Shown: positions 13,648 to 22,912, counted from the stretch's first letter. The stretch: DNA of 28,160 nt from Caldifarciminota bacterium (GCA_016935295.1 JAFGRF010000141.1:1-28160), one strand, 5' to 3'. Made by a program: numbers and translations. The notes: a model not told the origin generated them from the sequence alone.

Positions 13648-14871
13648 ATGCGCTTTGACAATTTCTACGTGAGGGACGGCCGGTTCGTGGCCGATGGTGT
13701 CGCGCTGGACGGAATCGCGGGCCGGTATCCGACGCCGCTGTACGTCTATTCGGCCAACGGTATCCGCGCGAAGTACCGGCTGCTGAAGGAGCACTTCCCT
13801 GCTTTCGACATCTGCTATTCGCTGAAGGCAAACCCGAACCCATCGGTCTGCGCCGTTCTGCAGCGTGCCGGAGCCGGCGCTGAAGTCAGCTCGCCCAGGG
13901 AACTCGTGACCGCACTCGCTGCGGGATTCGCGTCAAAGAACATCGTCTACGTTGCGCCGGCCAAGACCGCGGCTGATGTCGAACAGGTGCTGCGGGCGGG
14001 TATACACGCCATTGCTGCCGACGCGGCCTCCGACCTTGAGCTGATCGATTCGGCCGCGCGTACGCTGGGTGTCAAGGTACGCGTGCTGCTGCGCATCAAC
14101 ACAAATGAAAGCCAGCCCGAGGCCAAGGAGGTGATGGTCGGCGGACCGAGCAAGTTCGGGTTCGACGAAGAGCAGGTCGTTGCCGAGGTCGCCGGGCTGA
14201 AGCTGAAACACACGCGGATTGCGGGGATTCAGGTCTATTCGGCGAGTCAGGTGCTGGATGGCGAGTGGCTCGCCGCGCACATTGAATACGTCTTCCGACT
14301 CGCGCGTCGACTGAGCCAAGAACTGGGATTCAAGCAGGAGACCGTGGACTTCGGCGGCGGGTTCGGCGTGCCCCAGCACGAGCTGGATCACGAGCTGGAC
14401 CTGGCCGGTCTGGCAGAGGCTGTCGCCGGGCCGCTGGCCGAGTTCCGCACCGACAATCCCGATTGCCGGCTGATATTCGAGAGCGGCCGCTACCTCGTGG
14501 CCGAGTCGGGCGTGTTCGTCACGCGCGTGGTTCGAGTGAAGGAATCACGCGGTCGTGTCCTAGCAATCTGCGACGGTGGTATGAATGCGTTCGCGCGGCC
14601 CGTCTTCATGCGCATCAGGCACCCGGTCAGGCTGCTCAACCGCATGGAGGAGCAGGCGACTAATCATGTGGACGTATGTGGGCCGATATGCACGCCCCTC
14701 GATTGTCTGGCCAGGGATGCGTACCTGCCGATGCCCAAGGCTGGAGACATAGTCGGCTTTCTTAACGCGGGCGCGTACGGCTACACGATGAGCCTGCTCG
14801 ACTTCATGAGCCGCGGGCGGCCGGCGGAGCTCATGGCGGACGCCGGCGAATTGCGGTTGGCAAGCAGCTAG
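13648..14871 (+). CDS. LysA-like PLP-dependent decarboxylase (fold type III)
   Basis: A 407-aa enzyme of the diaminopimelate/ornithine decarboxylase family. The PLP lysine is K60 in YSLKANPN. Other family sites are GAEVSSPREL, the glycine loop DFGGGFG, ESGRYLVAESG, the active-site CGPICTPLD and the C-terminal GAYGYTMS. Length and motif order fit LysA (last step of lysine synthesis) but several motifs deviate: ESGR instead of the common EPGR, and SSPREL instead of the usual SGGEL. Relatives acting in exopolysaccharide or siderophore pathways share such changes. No other lysine gene is adjacent, so the exact substrate is left open. The ATG has no clear ribosome site, and the gene ends 3 nt from the convergent binding-protein gene. 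Confidence 0.8.
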   Translation: MRFDNFYVRDGRFVADGVALDGIAGRYPTPLYVYSANGIRAKYRLLKEHFPAFDICYSLKANPNPSVCAVLQRAGAGAEVSSPRELVTALAAGFASKNIVYVAPAKTAADVEQVLRAGIHAIAADAASDLELIDSAARTLGVKVRVLLRINTNESQPEAKEVMVGGPSKFGFDEEQVVAEVAGLKLKHTRIAGIQVYSASQVLDGEWLAAHIEYVFRLARRLSQELGFKQETVDFGGGFGVPQHELDHELDLAGLAEAVAGPLAEFRTDNPDCRLIFESGRYLVAESGVFVTRVVRVKESRGRVLAICDGGMNAFARPVFMRIRHPVRLLNRMEEQATNHVDVCGPICTPLDCLARDAYLPMPKAGDIVGFLNAGAYGYTMSLLDFMSRGRPAELMADAGELRLASS

Positions 14872-14874
14872 CGG

Positions 14875-16005
14875 TCAGCGGACTATCCTCGCGCCGGCGC
14901 GGTCAAGTGCCGGCATGAGAAGCAGCGAGTCGTAAGGCACGCCGAGCCAGTCCTTTTCCTCCATGTAGTCGGCCAGCTCCCTTGGCACGGCATTTCTGAG
15001 CCGCAACGCGAAGTACCAGTTCCAGATGCCGGTCGTGAAGGCCGCGTCTGGCCGCGATGAGAAACCCATGTTGGCCAGCGGGATACTCTCCCGCACGGGC
15101 GAGGCTCCCAGCCACTTGCATACAGCCGCGAGCGTGTTCCGCGTGCGGTTGTTCGCGTAGTGGGTAGCGACCGCCATCAGTTCGAGAAACCGTCCGATGT
15201 CCTCGCCTCGGCAGCGTTTGGCTGAGTCGGTTGCGGCAATAACCGTGCCCGGGTGGTCTTCGAACCGGCCGGGCGGCAGGATGTCGATTCGTGCGATTCT
15301 GTTGCAGCCCCGCAGCACGCCTACCCATGTGGCGGCCGGCTCTGGAAGGAGCGCGGCGTCGTATTTTCCGGAGTACAATCCGGCTGCCAGCGCGGCCAGA
15401 TCGTCTGCCTGCACGAGCTTCACCTGGGCGGACTCCGGGGCTGACGCCAGGCCGGGGACGGTAGTCGTGTGCCTGACGTGTTCGTGTTCGAGGGCCTGCA
15501 TGAACCCGAGGACGGCCATCGAGTACTGGCCGATGTGCCCGACCGTTGTCGGTCTTGCCCGCACCCCGACCCACGCAATGAACTCCTTCCAGTCTGCGGT
15601 CGGTACGGCTGGATTCACGACGAGGAAGTCCTCGGCGCGCTGGAGCGGTGCGATGATCCGGACCGGCCGTCCCTCTAGTATGGTCCCGAGTATCTCGTCG
15701 GACCCGAGTATGCCTACCTGTGCGCGGCCGGAGAGGAGAGCGTCGAGCACGGCAGAGTCCGTGCCGTAGCCGGCCAACCTTAGCGACAGCGTGTTCTGCT
15801 CGCGGTCAAGCAGCGAGTAGGAATCCGGTTCAAGGACCTCTTTCAGGTACAGCCCGTAGCGGGCGCTGAACTCATCCGGATAGAGGCAGGCGTCAAAGAG
15901 CGGAGCTGCGTGATCGCTGAGGTGGTAGGCGATGGTGAGCGTCGGCACGGCCCAGGCGGTTGCTGTCCATAGTAGGAGCACCATGGCAGCCAGGGAGGTC
16001 CTCAT
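14875..16005 (-). CDS. NitT/TauT-type ABC transporter substrate-binding protein
   Basis: A 376-aa exported protein. Residues 1-19 are a signal peptide (MRTSLAAMVLLLWTATAWA). The mature part begins with TLTIAYHLSDHAAPLF, and LLSGRAQVGILGSDEIL, RIIAPLQ and GKYDAALLPEPAATW are typical of the SsuA/THI5/NMT1 periplasmic-binding fold that captures nitrate, sulfonates or pyrimidines. The frame extends upstream to 16101 but those residues overlap the previous gene. The ATG at 16005 overlaps that gene's stop as ATGA and is the real start. No permease or ATPase gene is in the window, so it is an orphan binding protein coupled to a membrane protein. Confidence 0.78.
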   Translation of the reverse strand: MRTSLAAMVLLLWTATAWAVPTLTIAYHLSDHAAPLFDACLYPDEFSARYGLYLKEVLEPDSYSLLDREQNTLSLRLAGYGTDSAVLDALLSGRAQVGILGSDEILGTILEGRPVRIIAPLQRAEDFLVVNPAVPTADWKEFIAWVGVRARPTTVGHIGQYSMAVLGFMQALEHEHVRHTTTVPGLASAPESAQVKLVQADDLAALAAGLYSGKYDAALLPEPAATWVGVLRGCNRIARIDILPPGRFEDHPGTVIAATDSAKRCRGEDIGRFLELMAVATHYANNRTRNTLAAVCKWLGASPVRESIPLANMGFSSRPDAAFTTGIWNWYFALRLRNAVPRELADYMEEKDWLGVPYDSLLLMPALDRAGARIVR

Positions 16006-18221
16006 CTGCCAGTTCCAGATGGAGTTCGCCGGCGCAGAACAAGAACTATGACCAGCGGTAGAGAAACCAGGGAGAGGAGCAGCGTTGCGATCCTCAGCCA
16101 TCCGAGCCGGGCGTTCACGCTCAGGACGTGGGGTCCGGCCGGACAGCGGATGTAGCTGAAGTGGTCCGCCGTTTCATAGAAAGGAACCGGCTTGCCGTCG
16201 AGACGGATATCTAAGTCCGGGTAGTAGCTGACCGCCATGCGCAGGAAGCAGTCGGCGCTGGCCTGGAAGCCGGTGACGACATCCTGGTGCCGAATCCTCG
16301 TGCTGTCGATCAGCAGCGCAGGCAAGTCGGGCAACGACTCGGGGCGCTCGCCGGCCGGGACCGGTATGAAGTTCAGGGAGTGAGTCGTGTCGTTCAGTTC
16401 CAGTACATCAAGCAGGCGTCGCCAGTTTCGTGCAACGACGAAGCTGCCGTCAGGAGCCAGCGTGTCCGAGGCCATCGGCAGTATCCTGTTTGCGGCCAGA
16501 ACCACGCCTTGATGGGTGCGACCGATAGCAAGAGGAGGCTCGCGCCGGGCCGCCACGAATCGGTTGTCCCAATCCATGTTGCGTTTGAGCAGGAGGAGCA
16601 GGGTCTCGCCACCGGGACCAGCGGCTCTGAGCAGCGTCGGCAGAGTGATGAAGTGGCTCACGCCCATGAGCGCGAGAGCCTTGTGCGTATCTTCGGATAC
16701 GACACGCACGGCCGTGTCGCCGATGTCCCTTGCCACGTAGTCAACCCAGGGATAGACGTGGAGCATCGAGCGTGGGGCGTACTGGTGATAGGGCAGGCCC
16801 AGTGGTGTGGGGAATCCGCCATAGATGACACCCACCGTGGGCAGCCGGGATGTGCGGCGGGGGTCGTCGACTTTGGGCTCAGGGATGTTCAGGTCAAGAA
16901 GCCGCGCATGCGGCTCGCGACGTACGATCGGATAGATCTCCTCGCGCACGGCCGAGAAGTCGCTCCGATCGGGGAAGCGCATGATACGAAACCGGAACAG
17001 ACAGTCTGACATCACGAGTCCCGCCATGACCGTGAAGACCACGCCGGACCTCACTCCTCGCCGGGCCACCGCATTCCGTATGACCTCGTAGGCACTGGGC
17101 ACCAGGATGGCGGCGAAAAAGACGAAGAACACGAGGAAACGTTCGGGCGGGAGCCCGACGGTGATCAGGTATTGTTTCTCTTTGAGCAGGGTCGGGCCAA
17201 ACGTCAGGAAGAGGCTGATGGCCAGGCCCAGCAAAGCCGCGACCTGAGAGCGGAAACTGCGGCGGAACAGAACGGCACCGACACCGACCAGCAGCAGCAA
17301 GCCCAGGCTCAGGCCCACGTAGCAGCCTTCATACCCTCCTACCCGTGGCTTGAACCCGAGCAGGACTGCCCAGTCCGGCACGCTCAGGTTGAGATGGGCA
17401 ACCGGGAACCGATGCGATTCCTGTTCAGCAACGAACGGGACGAGAAAGAAAGCTGAGACGCCGGTGCCGGCCAGCGCCGCAATGCCCAGCGGCCGCCACT
17501 CACCCGCCGTCCGCCGCGGGCCACTTGCCAGGCACCACAGGGCGACAAGGGCGAGCGTGAACAGAGCATACACGAGGTGAGAGAGGAACAGCAGGCCGAC
17601 CCAAAGACCGAGCAGCAGGCCGTGCCGCACGGTTGGGTGCGTGCTCTGTCCGCCGTTCCGTCTGTGCAGGATGCTTTCCAACGCAAGGAAGACACACGGC
17701 AGCAGCACGTAGACCAGCGCTTGCGGGTAGTTGGCAAGGCCGGCCAGGTACATCGTGCGCCAGGGAATAACGAGATAGGCGATGGCCCCGAGCACCGGGC
17801 CGTACCACGTTCCCGCCTCTTTCCTTTCTTCTCTCGTCGGTCGATTGCGCAGATACAGGAACATCGTCACCGCGCTGACCAAGTGCAGCAGGATCAGCAG
17901 TATCTGCACGGTCAGAAGGAGATTCCCGCGCGTGAGCAGCGCCAATGGCCCGGCAAGGAAATGGAAGAGTGGTGAATAGAACCTGAGCACCGGGAATCCT
18001 GAGTAGAACATGAAGGTGTAGAAGGGCGAGAGTCCCTCCTTCAGCGCGTGGTACACGACGTTGAGGCGGGCCAGATGGGGCCAGACGTCCACCGAAGATG
18101 GGTGACCCGGAGCGACGAACGAACGGCAGCTGAGAACCGCCGCCACGGCCAGAAGTCCTATTGCCAGGCCGCCTGCCACGACGGAGTGCCTTGTACCGGC
18201 CGTTTTCTGCGGAGGGCGCAT
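16002..18221 (-). CDS. PTPS-related multi-spanning membrane protein
   Basis: A 739-aa protein with about 11-12 hydrophobic helices in the first 400 residues, then a soluble region of about 270 residues, and one helix near the C-terminus followed by VLRRRTPSGTGR. The N-terminal part has DVWPHLARLNVVYHALKEG and FYSGFPVLRFYSPLFHFL, which match the membrane family Pfam PF10131 (6-pyruvoyl-tetrahydropterin-synthase-related domain). That family resembles GT-C glycosyltransferases and YfhO-type proteins, with an acidic Asp in the first outside loop. An envelope glycosyltransferase role is plausible but unproven. The stop overlaps the next gene by ATGA. The start is supported by a promoter 5 nt upstream. 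Confidence 0.75.
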   Translation of the reverse strand: MRPPQKTAGTRHSVVAGGLAIGLLAVAAVLSCRSFVAPGHPSSVDVWPHLARLNVVYHALKEGLSPFYTFMFYSGFPVLRFYSPLFHFLAGPLALLTRGNLLLTVQILLILLHLVSAVTMFLYLRNRPTREERKEAGTWYGPVLGAIAYLVIPWRTMYLAGLANYPQALVYVLLPCVFLALESILHRRNGGQSTHPTVRHGLLLGLWVGLLFLSHLVYALFTLALVALWCLASGPRRTAGEWRPLGIAALAGTGVSAFFLVPFVAEQESHRFPVAHLNLSVPDWAVLLGFKPRVGGYEGCYVGLSLGLLLLVGVGAVLFRRSFRSQVAALLGLAISLFLTFGPTLLKEKQYLITVGLPPERFLVFFVFFAAILVPSAYEVIRNAVARRGVRSGVVFTVMAGLVMSDCLFRFRIMRFPDRSDFSAVREEIYPIVRREPHARLLDLNIPEPKVDDPRRTSRLPTVGVIYGGFPTPLGLPYHQYAPRSMLHVYPWVDYVARDIGDTAVRVVSEDTHKALALMGVSHFITLPTLLRAAGPGGETLLLLLKRNMDWDNRFVAARREPPLAIGRTHQGVVLAANRILPMASDTLAPDGSFVVARNWRRLLDVLELNDTTHSLNFIPVPAGERPESLPDLPALLIDSTRIRHQDVVTGFQASADCFLRMAVSYYPDLDIRLDGKPVPFYETADHFSYIRCPAGPHVLSVNARLGWLRIATLLLSLVSLPLVIVLVLRRRTPSGTGR

Positions 18222-18226
18222 GGGCT

Positions 18227-18255
18227 AATATAGCGACGGCGCCAAGAAGGGTCAA
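18227..18255 (-). promoter_or_regulatory. Promoter of PTPS-related membrane gene, leaderless type
   Basis: On the minus strand TTGACC (18255-18250), 17-nt spacer, TATATT (18232-18227), then 5 nt to the ATG at 18221. No ribosome site is present. It is divergent from the DsrE-like gene promoter. Confidence 0.65.
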
Positions 18256-18306
18256 TGCAGAATGCCATCCGGCAGATGTGGCGTGACGGCGCGGTCGGAT
18301 GACCGC

Positions 18307-18336
18307 TTGACTGTTGCCCGCGGCGGCGCATACTAA
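18307..18336 (+). promoter_or_regulatory. Promoter of DsrE-like gene
   Basis: TTGACT (18307-18312) is followed by CATACT (18329-18334, 16-nt spacer) or TACTAA (18331-18336, 18-nt spacer). The leader is about 25-30 nt and contains AAGGAAG in front of the ATG at 18366. Confidence 0.5.
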
Positions 18337-18365
18337 TCACGAGAGAAAATGCGAAAGGAAGAAGC

Positions 18366-18713
18366 ATGAAAAAGGTAGCCGTGTTCGCTTTCAGTGGAGA
18401 CCCGGCGACCTTCGCCCACGCGATGCTGAACGCGATGGACATGAAGGATCGGGGCTATGACGTCAAGCTGGTGGTGGAGGGCGACGCGACGAAGCTGTTG
18501 TCGCTTCTGCGCAATGAGACCAAGCCCTTTGCCGACGTGTACCGGCGCTGCCTTGCCTCAGGCCTGATCGACCGAGTGTGCCGGGCATGTGCAACGAGGA
18601 ATGGAGTTGTGCCGGTGGTCATCGAACAGAACCTGAAGTTCGGCGATGAGATGGCCGGCCATCCGGCCATGGCCACCTACGTGGATCAGGGCTACGAGGT
18701 CGTGACGCTCTAG
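18366..18713 (+). CDS. DsrE-like small cytoplasmic protein
   Basis: A 115-aa soluble protein: KKVAVFAFSGDPATFAHAM, then KDRGYDVKLVVEG, LIDRVCRACATRNG and a C-terminal GYEVVTL. The alternating strand/helix plan and the YDVKLVVEG ... VCRACA arrangement fit the DsrE/DsrF-like fold, small proteins often involved in sulfur relay or of unknown function. Cysteines in VCRACA sit where several DsrE-like proteins place their reactive cysteine. The ribosome site is AAGGAAG. The methyltransferase gene starts 4 nt after the stop, so the pair forms an operon. Confidence 0.65.
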   Translation: MKKVAVFAFSGDPATFAHAMLNAMDMKDRGYDVKLVVEGDATKLLSLLRNETKPFADVYRRCLASGLIDRVCRACATRNGVVPVVIEQNLKFGDEMAGHPAMATYVDQGYEVVTL

Positions 18714-18717
18714 CGAG

Positions 18718-19368
18718 ATGGAGCCGCAGCCAGGCCCGTTCGACGCGCTGGCCGACGAGTACGACTCGTGGTACGACGGCAAGGGCCGGATGGCGTTCGA
18801 AATCGAACTGGCGGCTCTGCGCCCGCTGCTCGCCGGACTGCCCAAGCCGTGGCTCGAGGTTGGGGTCGGCACCGGTCGGTTCGCGCAGGCGCTGGGAATC
18901 CCGCAGGGCGTAGACCCGTCTCCGGGGCTGCTCGAGAAGGCGCGCGCAAGAGGAATAGACGTCCTGTATGGCGAGGGAGAGGAGCTGGTGTTCCGCGCCG
19001 GCAGCTTCGGCACGGTGTTCCTGCTGACCACCTGGGCGTTCCTGGGCGATCCGCTCATCGTGCTGCGTGAATGCCGGCGTGTGCTCGCTGACGATGGTCG
19101 TCTGGTCAATGCCTATCTCGACCGCGACGGCAAGTGGGGCAGCAGCTATGCGGAGCGCGGCCAGCAGGGCCATCCGTTGTTCAGCTACGCTCACTTCGAC
19201 CGGTACGAGTACGTCAAACGGCTGACCGAGCGGGCCGGGTTTGAGGTCATTAGCACGGTATCGACTCTGTTCCAAGGGCCGGGTGAGACCGTGGCCCTGG
19301 AAGAGCCTCGCCCCGGCTTCGTGCGCGGGGCGAGCTTCGTTGTTGTGGTGGCCCGTCCGGCTACTTGA
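18718..19368 (+). CDS. Class I SAM-dependent methyltransferase
   Basis: A 216-aa enzyme of the Methyltransf_11 type. Motif I is LEVGVGTGRFAQALG (about residues 42-56). Motif II, ending the second strand, is GVDPSPGLLEKARARG. A later GSFGTVFLLTTWAFLGDP leads into LRECRRVLADDGRLV, the usual motif IV/post-motif. The N-terminal ALADEYDSWYDGKG is typical of small-molecule methyltransferases. The substrate is unknown. It begins 4 nt after the DsrE-like gene. Its 3' end overlaps the convergent propeller-protein gene by 8 nt (19361-19368). Confidence 0.88.
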   Translation: MEPQPGPFDALADEYDSWYDGKGRMAFEIELAALRPLLAGLPKPWLEVGVGTGRFAQALGIPQGVDPSPGLLEKARARGIDVLYGEGEELVFRAGSFGTVFLLTTWAFLGDPLIVLRECRRVLADDGRLVNAYLDRDGKWGSSYAERGQQGHPLFSYAHFDRYEYVKRLTERAGFEVISTVSTLFQGPGETVALEEPRPGFVRGASFVVVVARPAT

Positions 19369-20761
19369 TGACCAGCTTCCTGGCGGCGTTGCCGAGGGCC
19401 GACTCGAGTCGGAGCAGGTAGATGCCGGACGGCAATGACCGAAGGTCAAGCAGAAGTGGTGAAGTCGGAATTCCGAATGACGAATATACCTGCCTGCCGG
19501 TGACGTCGTACAGGCAGACGCCGGCCGTCGACCTGGCGGGCAAAGACCATTCGACTCTGACGCTGCCGCCGGTCGGATTCGGCTCGACCGACAGAGCGAC
19601 ACATCTACCCGGCGTCGGTTTCTCTTCGGCGATGCCGACTTCTATGTGCCCCACTGAGTCGGTCTTGAACAGCAATATGCTGTCGTTGGGCGGGTCGGAA
19701 GTGCCGGCAAGCACGTAGCCGCCGTCAGCGGTCTGCCAGACAGCCGTTGCCTGCTCTCTGCTCTTCCCCGGCAACACGCTGGTCCAGACCGTGTCGAAGC
19801 CGGCGTCCAGCTTGACCAGCCAGGCCCGGGCCGAGTCGCCCCAGTCAATGGTCCCGGCAATCGCGTAGCCGCTGTCATTGGTGATGCACAGCGCCTTCGC
19901 CTTGCTCCCTGCGTTCGTGTCCGCGGGCGCGATATCGCGGGTCCACGTGGTCACTCCGGCTGAGTCGGTACGCAGGAGGTAGACCACATCGCGCGAATGC
20001 TGCGTGTCGAACTCGGAGCCAACAGCCAGAAATCCACCGTCCGGTGTCTCGCAGACCGCCTGCAGAGACGGGCCGACCGGGCCGGCGATGAGACGCGTCC
20101 AGAGCGTATCACCGGCGGAATCGGTCCGTACCAGCCGGACGTACGACCCCATGTAGTCGATCGCGTCGCCGCACAGGATGAAGCCACCATCCCGGGTCTC
20201 GGCCACGCCGTCGACAGTGGAACTCTGCACCAAGGGTTCGTCATAGGAGTGGAGCCACTCCTCGTTGCCGGCGGAATCGAGCCGCACGAGCCCCATGTCC
20301 AGCATCGAATCCCGGCCGGCGATGAGGCATCCGCCGTCGCTCGTGGCGATGAGCGCGTACGGCAGGCCGCGGTGCGGCGAATCGTAGGTCCAGATCGAGT
20401 CGCCCGCCGGGTCGAAGCCCTGCGCGAAGAAGCGGGAGCCGTTGCGAATCCCGGCAGCGACGAAGTCTCCTCCGCGCAGGGCACAGACGTAGCCGCTCCC
20501 ATGGGCAACACCCAACAGGTGACGGACCGACGTCGTGTCGCCCAGCGAGTCTGTCCGTGCCAGGACGATACCGTACAAGGTTGTGTCCACCCAGGTTTCA
20601 CCGGAGACCAGGTACCCGCCATCCGAGGTCAAGGCGACGGACCGGCCGACGTCCTGGCGAAACCAGTGCCAGCGGCGTTCGAACGTCACCGTTGCCAGCA
20701 ACAGACCGGGAAGTGCGAGCAGCGCCATGGCTGCTCCTGAGCGGGAGGTTGCACGTATCAT
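19361..20761 (-). CDS. Secreted seven-repeat propeller-like protein with C-terminal sorting domain
   Basis: A 466-aa exported protein. After a signal peptide (basic start, hydrophobic ALLALPGLLLATV) come seven repeats of about 50 residues. Each has a core like SDGGYLVSGE, SDGGCLIAGR, RDGGFILCGD, PDGGFLAVGS or ADGGYVLAGT, followed by a strand with RTDSAGDTLWT. Seven such units suggest a seven-bladed beta-propeller. The last 80 residues (LSVEPNPTGGSVRVEW ... GIYLLRLESALGNAARKLVIK) form the type-A Por-secretion-like C-terminal domain. An alternative ATG at 20728 has a better AGGAG site but would drop the basic n-region. It lies 18 nt after the lectin/sulfotransferase gene, in one operon. Confidence 0.8.
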   Translation of the reverse strand: MIRATSRSGAAMALLALPGLLLATVTFERRWHWFRQDVGRSVALTSDGGYLVSGETWVDTTLYGIVLARTDSLGDTTSVRHLLGVAHGSGYVCALRGGDFVAAGIRNGSRFFAQGFDPAGDSIWTYDSPHRGLPYALIATSDGGCLIAGRDSMLDMGLVRLDSAGNEEWLHSYDEPLVQSSTVDGVAETRDGGFILCGDAIDYMGSYVRLVRTDSAGDTLWTRLIAGPVGPSLQAVCETPDGGFLAVGSEFDTQHSRDVVYLLRTDSAGVTTWTRDIAPADTNAGSKAKALCITNDSGYAIAGTIDWGDSARAWLVKLDAGFDTVWTSVLPGKSREQATAVWQTADGGYVLAGTSDPPNDSILLFKTDSVGHIEVGIAEEKPTPGRCVALSVEPNPTGGSVRVEWSLPARSTAGVCLYDVTGRQVYSSFGIPTSPLLLDLRSLPSGIYLLRLESALGNAARKLVIK

Positions 20762-20779
20762 GGCGTTGTTTCTCTGCGG

Positions 20780-22912
20780 CTATTCGGTCTTCACCAGCTT
20801 GCGCGAAGCGCTGAAAGCCGGTCCCTGGAGCCGGCAGTAGTAGACGCCGCGCCCGACGCGATTCCCTGTATCATCGACACCGTCCCAGACAACCCCGCTG
20901 GTCACCGGCAGAGTCCGGACCAGCCGGCCGTCAACCGAGTAGATGCCAAGCTCAGCAGTGGCTGCGCGCGGCAGGTTGAAGCTGATTCTTGCGAGCCGGC
21001 CGAACGGATTGGGGCTTACCGACAGCCCGACCGGGGCGCTGCCTGCAGGCGGTGTTTCCTTCACGCTGACGTACTGCTTGGTCGTGTAGAGCTCGACCGG
21101 GTATCCCGGCGTGAGGTCGTGCCCCTGCAGCCCGGCGTAGTCCGGTGCGTAGCGCGGCGACCGGTGGACCGCGTTCTGGGCCGCGGGCGTGCCCTGGTAC
21201 TTGGGCAGCGTATCAGTGACGGGGTTTATGTATGTCCAGACTATCTGGGTGTCAGGTGCGAGTTCGAAGAAGCGTCCGCTGTTGCCGTCGCAGATCAACG
21301 TGTTGCCGTTGGGTAGACGCTGGACGCTGCTCAACTGGGGCGAATAGAAAGAAGTAGGCGGGTCGGCTATGTACTGCCAGGCCGGGGATGCGGGGCCGTA
21401 CGGCTCGCCGGGTCCTGGTTCCTCGTAGTATCCCAGGCTGTCGACCGGCGGCGTGAACTCAATGGCGGTCGAGTAGAGCGTGCCCGGCCGCTTCTGCCCG
21501 TTGTCGAACACCGTGATGTTCCCCGCGCCCGGTATGCCGCCGGGGATCCACGACGAGTGGTGGTGATGGTAGAGAATCTGGTCGGTGCTGTCGCCGCGGC
21601 GGTAGGTCTGGGGATTGCCCCAGCGGTAGAGCAGGTCGCCGCCCTTGCCGTAACGGCCGCCGGTGTGCCCCGCTGCCTCCTCGGTTGTGGTGCCGTGGTC
21701 GATGACCCAGACTTCGTTGAAGTCGCGAGCGGCGAAGAGGATCTGGTTCCAGTCGGCGTGGTAGTCGAGCGCGTTGGCATGGATCCAGTCAGCCGGGTTC
21801 GGCGAAGCCTGGTCGACGAAGTTCAAGTCGACGAGTTCAGGATGGTCCCCGACCACGCCGTAGTTCTGCTTCGTAGAATCGTAGTCCTGGATGAGATGGT
21901 CCCAGACGTGCCACTTCCAGACGATGCTGTCGGTCTGCGGGTCGACCTCGATGATGTGGTCGGGCCAGAGCTTGTTCGCCGACAGCTTCGTCGTATCCCG
22001 GCCGGCCGCGATTGCCTCGTCTCTGGTCTTCATTTCCCAGGCGATCGCCAGCAGGTTCCCGTTGGGCAGCCAGATGGCGTCGTGGTGCTGGCAGTGGAGC
22101 GAGTCGGAGTAGTCGAACGACCATGTCTTGTTGCCGTCCCAGTCGATGAGTGAGACGCGGCCGCCGTTGAGGAAGTTGGGATTGCTCAGGTTGCCGATCT
22201 GGGACACGAGTCCGTTCTCCAGCAGATAGAGCGCACCCACGGTTTTGTCGGTCACAAGCCAACGGTGGATGGTGCGGCCTTTGTTGTCAATCAGGTAGAA
22301 AGCCCTGCCGCCGTTGTTTGCGAACAGCGTGTAGCCCTCCCAGGCCAGCGAGTCCCAGTGGCGAAGCCCGATGGTCGTCGAGTCAGCCGAGAGCTCGCGC
22401 ACGAAGCCGCGGATGGAATCGTCCAGCGCGCTGGCGTCATCCCAAGTCGGTACCCGCACCATGGTCGACTCGCCGAAGTGGAGGGCATTCGCGTTATCGC
22501 TGTTGTCGGGCTGGCCCGGAGTCCAGTTGACATAGTCCAGAGTTTCGTCGGTGACCCAGTGCCAGCCGCTGTCCGGTTCGGGCGAGCCGAAGTCCTGGGT
22601 GCCGCCGAGCCACGGGCCGGCCAGACGGCGCGTATCGAACCGCGTGTGCCAGTAGATACCCGAGTCGACAAGGCCGAATACGAAGTCATTCTCGGCCTGC
22701 GACGTGAGAGTCGCCAGGTACCCGCCGTGGCCGAGCGCCGAATCCCAGGCGAAGTTCCAGTTCAGGCCGTCCGGCGTGCTGATGGCATCGTAATAGTGAA
22801 TGCTCCCGTCCGGGTGCACCCACGGTTCAGGCTGAGCGCCGGCGAGGCCGGCGAAGAGCGCGACTCCGGCAAATAGAATCGCGATTGGTGACGAGAATCT
22901 GGACGTCTTCAT
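20780..22912 (-). CDS. Secreted C-type-lectin / arylsulfotransferase fusion with C-terminal sorting domain
   Basis: A 710-aa exported protein. Signal peptide: residues 1 to about 28. Residues about 32-170 resemble a C-type lectin domain: GGYLATLTSQAEN, GPWLGG, WHWVTDETLDYVNWTPGQPD and a closing GFVREL. Residues about 190-610 resemble arylsulfotransferase (ASST, Pfam PF05935): CQHHDAIWLPNGN, DWIHANALDYHADWNQILF, then HHHHSSWIPGG and ITVFDNG, with His-rich sites as in enzymes that use a sulfo-histidine intermediate. The last 85 residues (LSVSPNPFGRLARISF ... GVYYCRLQ ... RKLVKTE) are the FlgD/Por-type sorting domain. The ATG at 22912 follows AAGGAG and starts the signal peptide. The frame extends 11 codons further without support. 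Enzyme activity is not proven. Confidence 0.8.
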   Translation of the reverse strand: MKTSRFSSPIAILFAGVALFAGLAGAQPEPWVHPDGSIHYYDAISTPDGLNWNFAWDSALGHGGYLATLTSQAENDFVFGLVDSGIYWHTRFDTRRLAGPWLGGTQDFGSPEPDSGWHWVTDETLDYVNWTPGQPDNSDNANALHFGESTMVRVPTWDDASALDDSIRGFVRELSADSTTIGLRHWDSLAWEGYTLFANNGGRAFYLIDNKGRTIHRWLVTDKTVGALYLLENGLVSQIGNLSNPNFLNGGRVSLIDWDGNKTWSFDYSDSLHCQHHDAIWLPNGNLLAIAWEMKTRDEAIAAGRDTTKLSANKLWPDHIIEVDPQTDSIVWKWHVWDHLIQDYDSTKQNYGVVGDHPELVDLNFVDQASPNPADWIHANALDYHADWNQILFAARDFNEVWVIDHGTTTEEAAGHTGGRYGKGGDLLYRWGNPQTYRRGDSTDQILYHHHHSSWIPGGIPGAGNITVFDNGQKRPGTLYSTAIEFTPPVDSLGYYEEPGPGEPYGPASPAWQYIADPPTSFYSPQLSSVQRLPNGNTLICDGNSGRFFELAPDTQIVWTYINPVTDTLPKYQGTPAAQNAVHRSPRYAPDYAGLQGHDLTPGYPVELYTTKQYVSVKETPPAGSAPVGLSVSPNPFGRLARISFNLPRAATAELGIYSVDGRLVRTLPVTSGVVWDGVDDTGNRVGRGVYYCRLQGPAFSASRKLVKTE

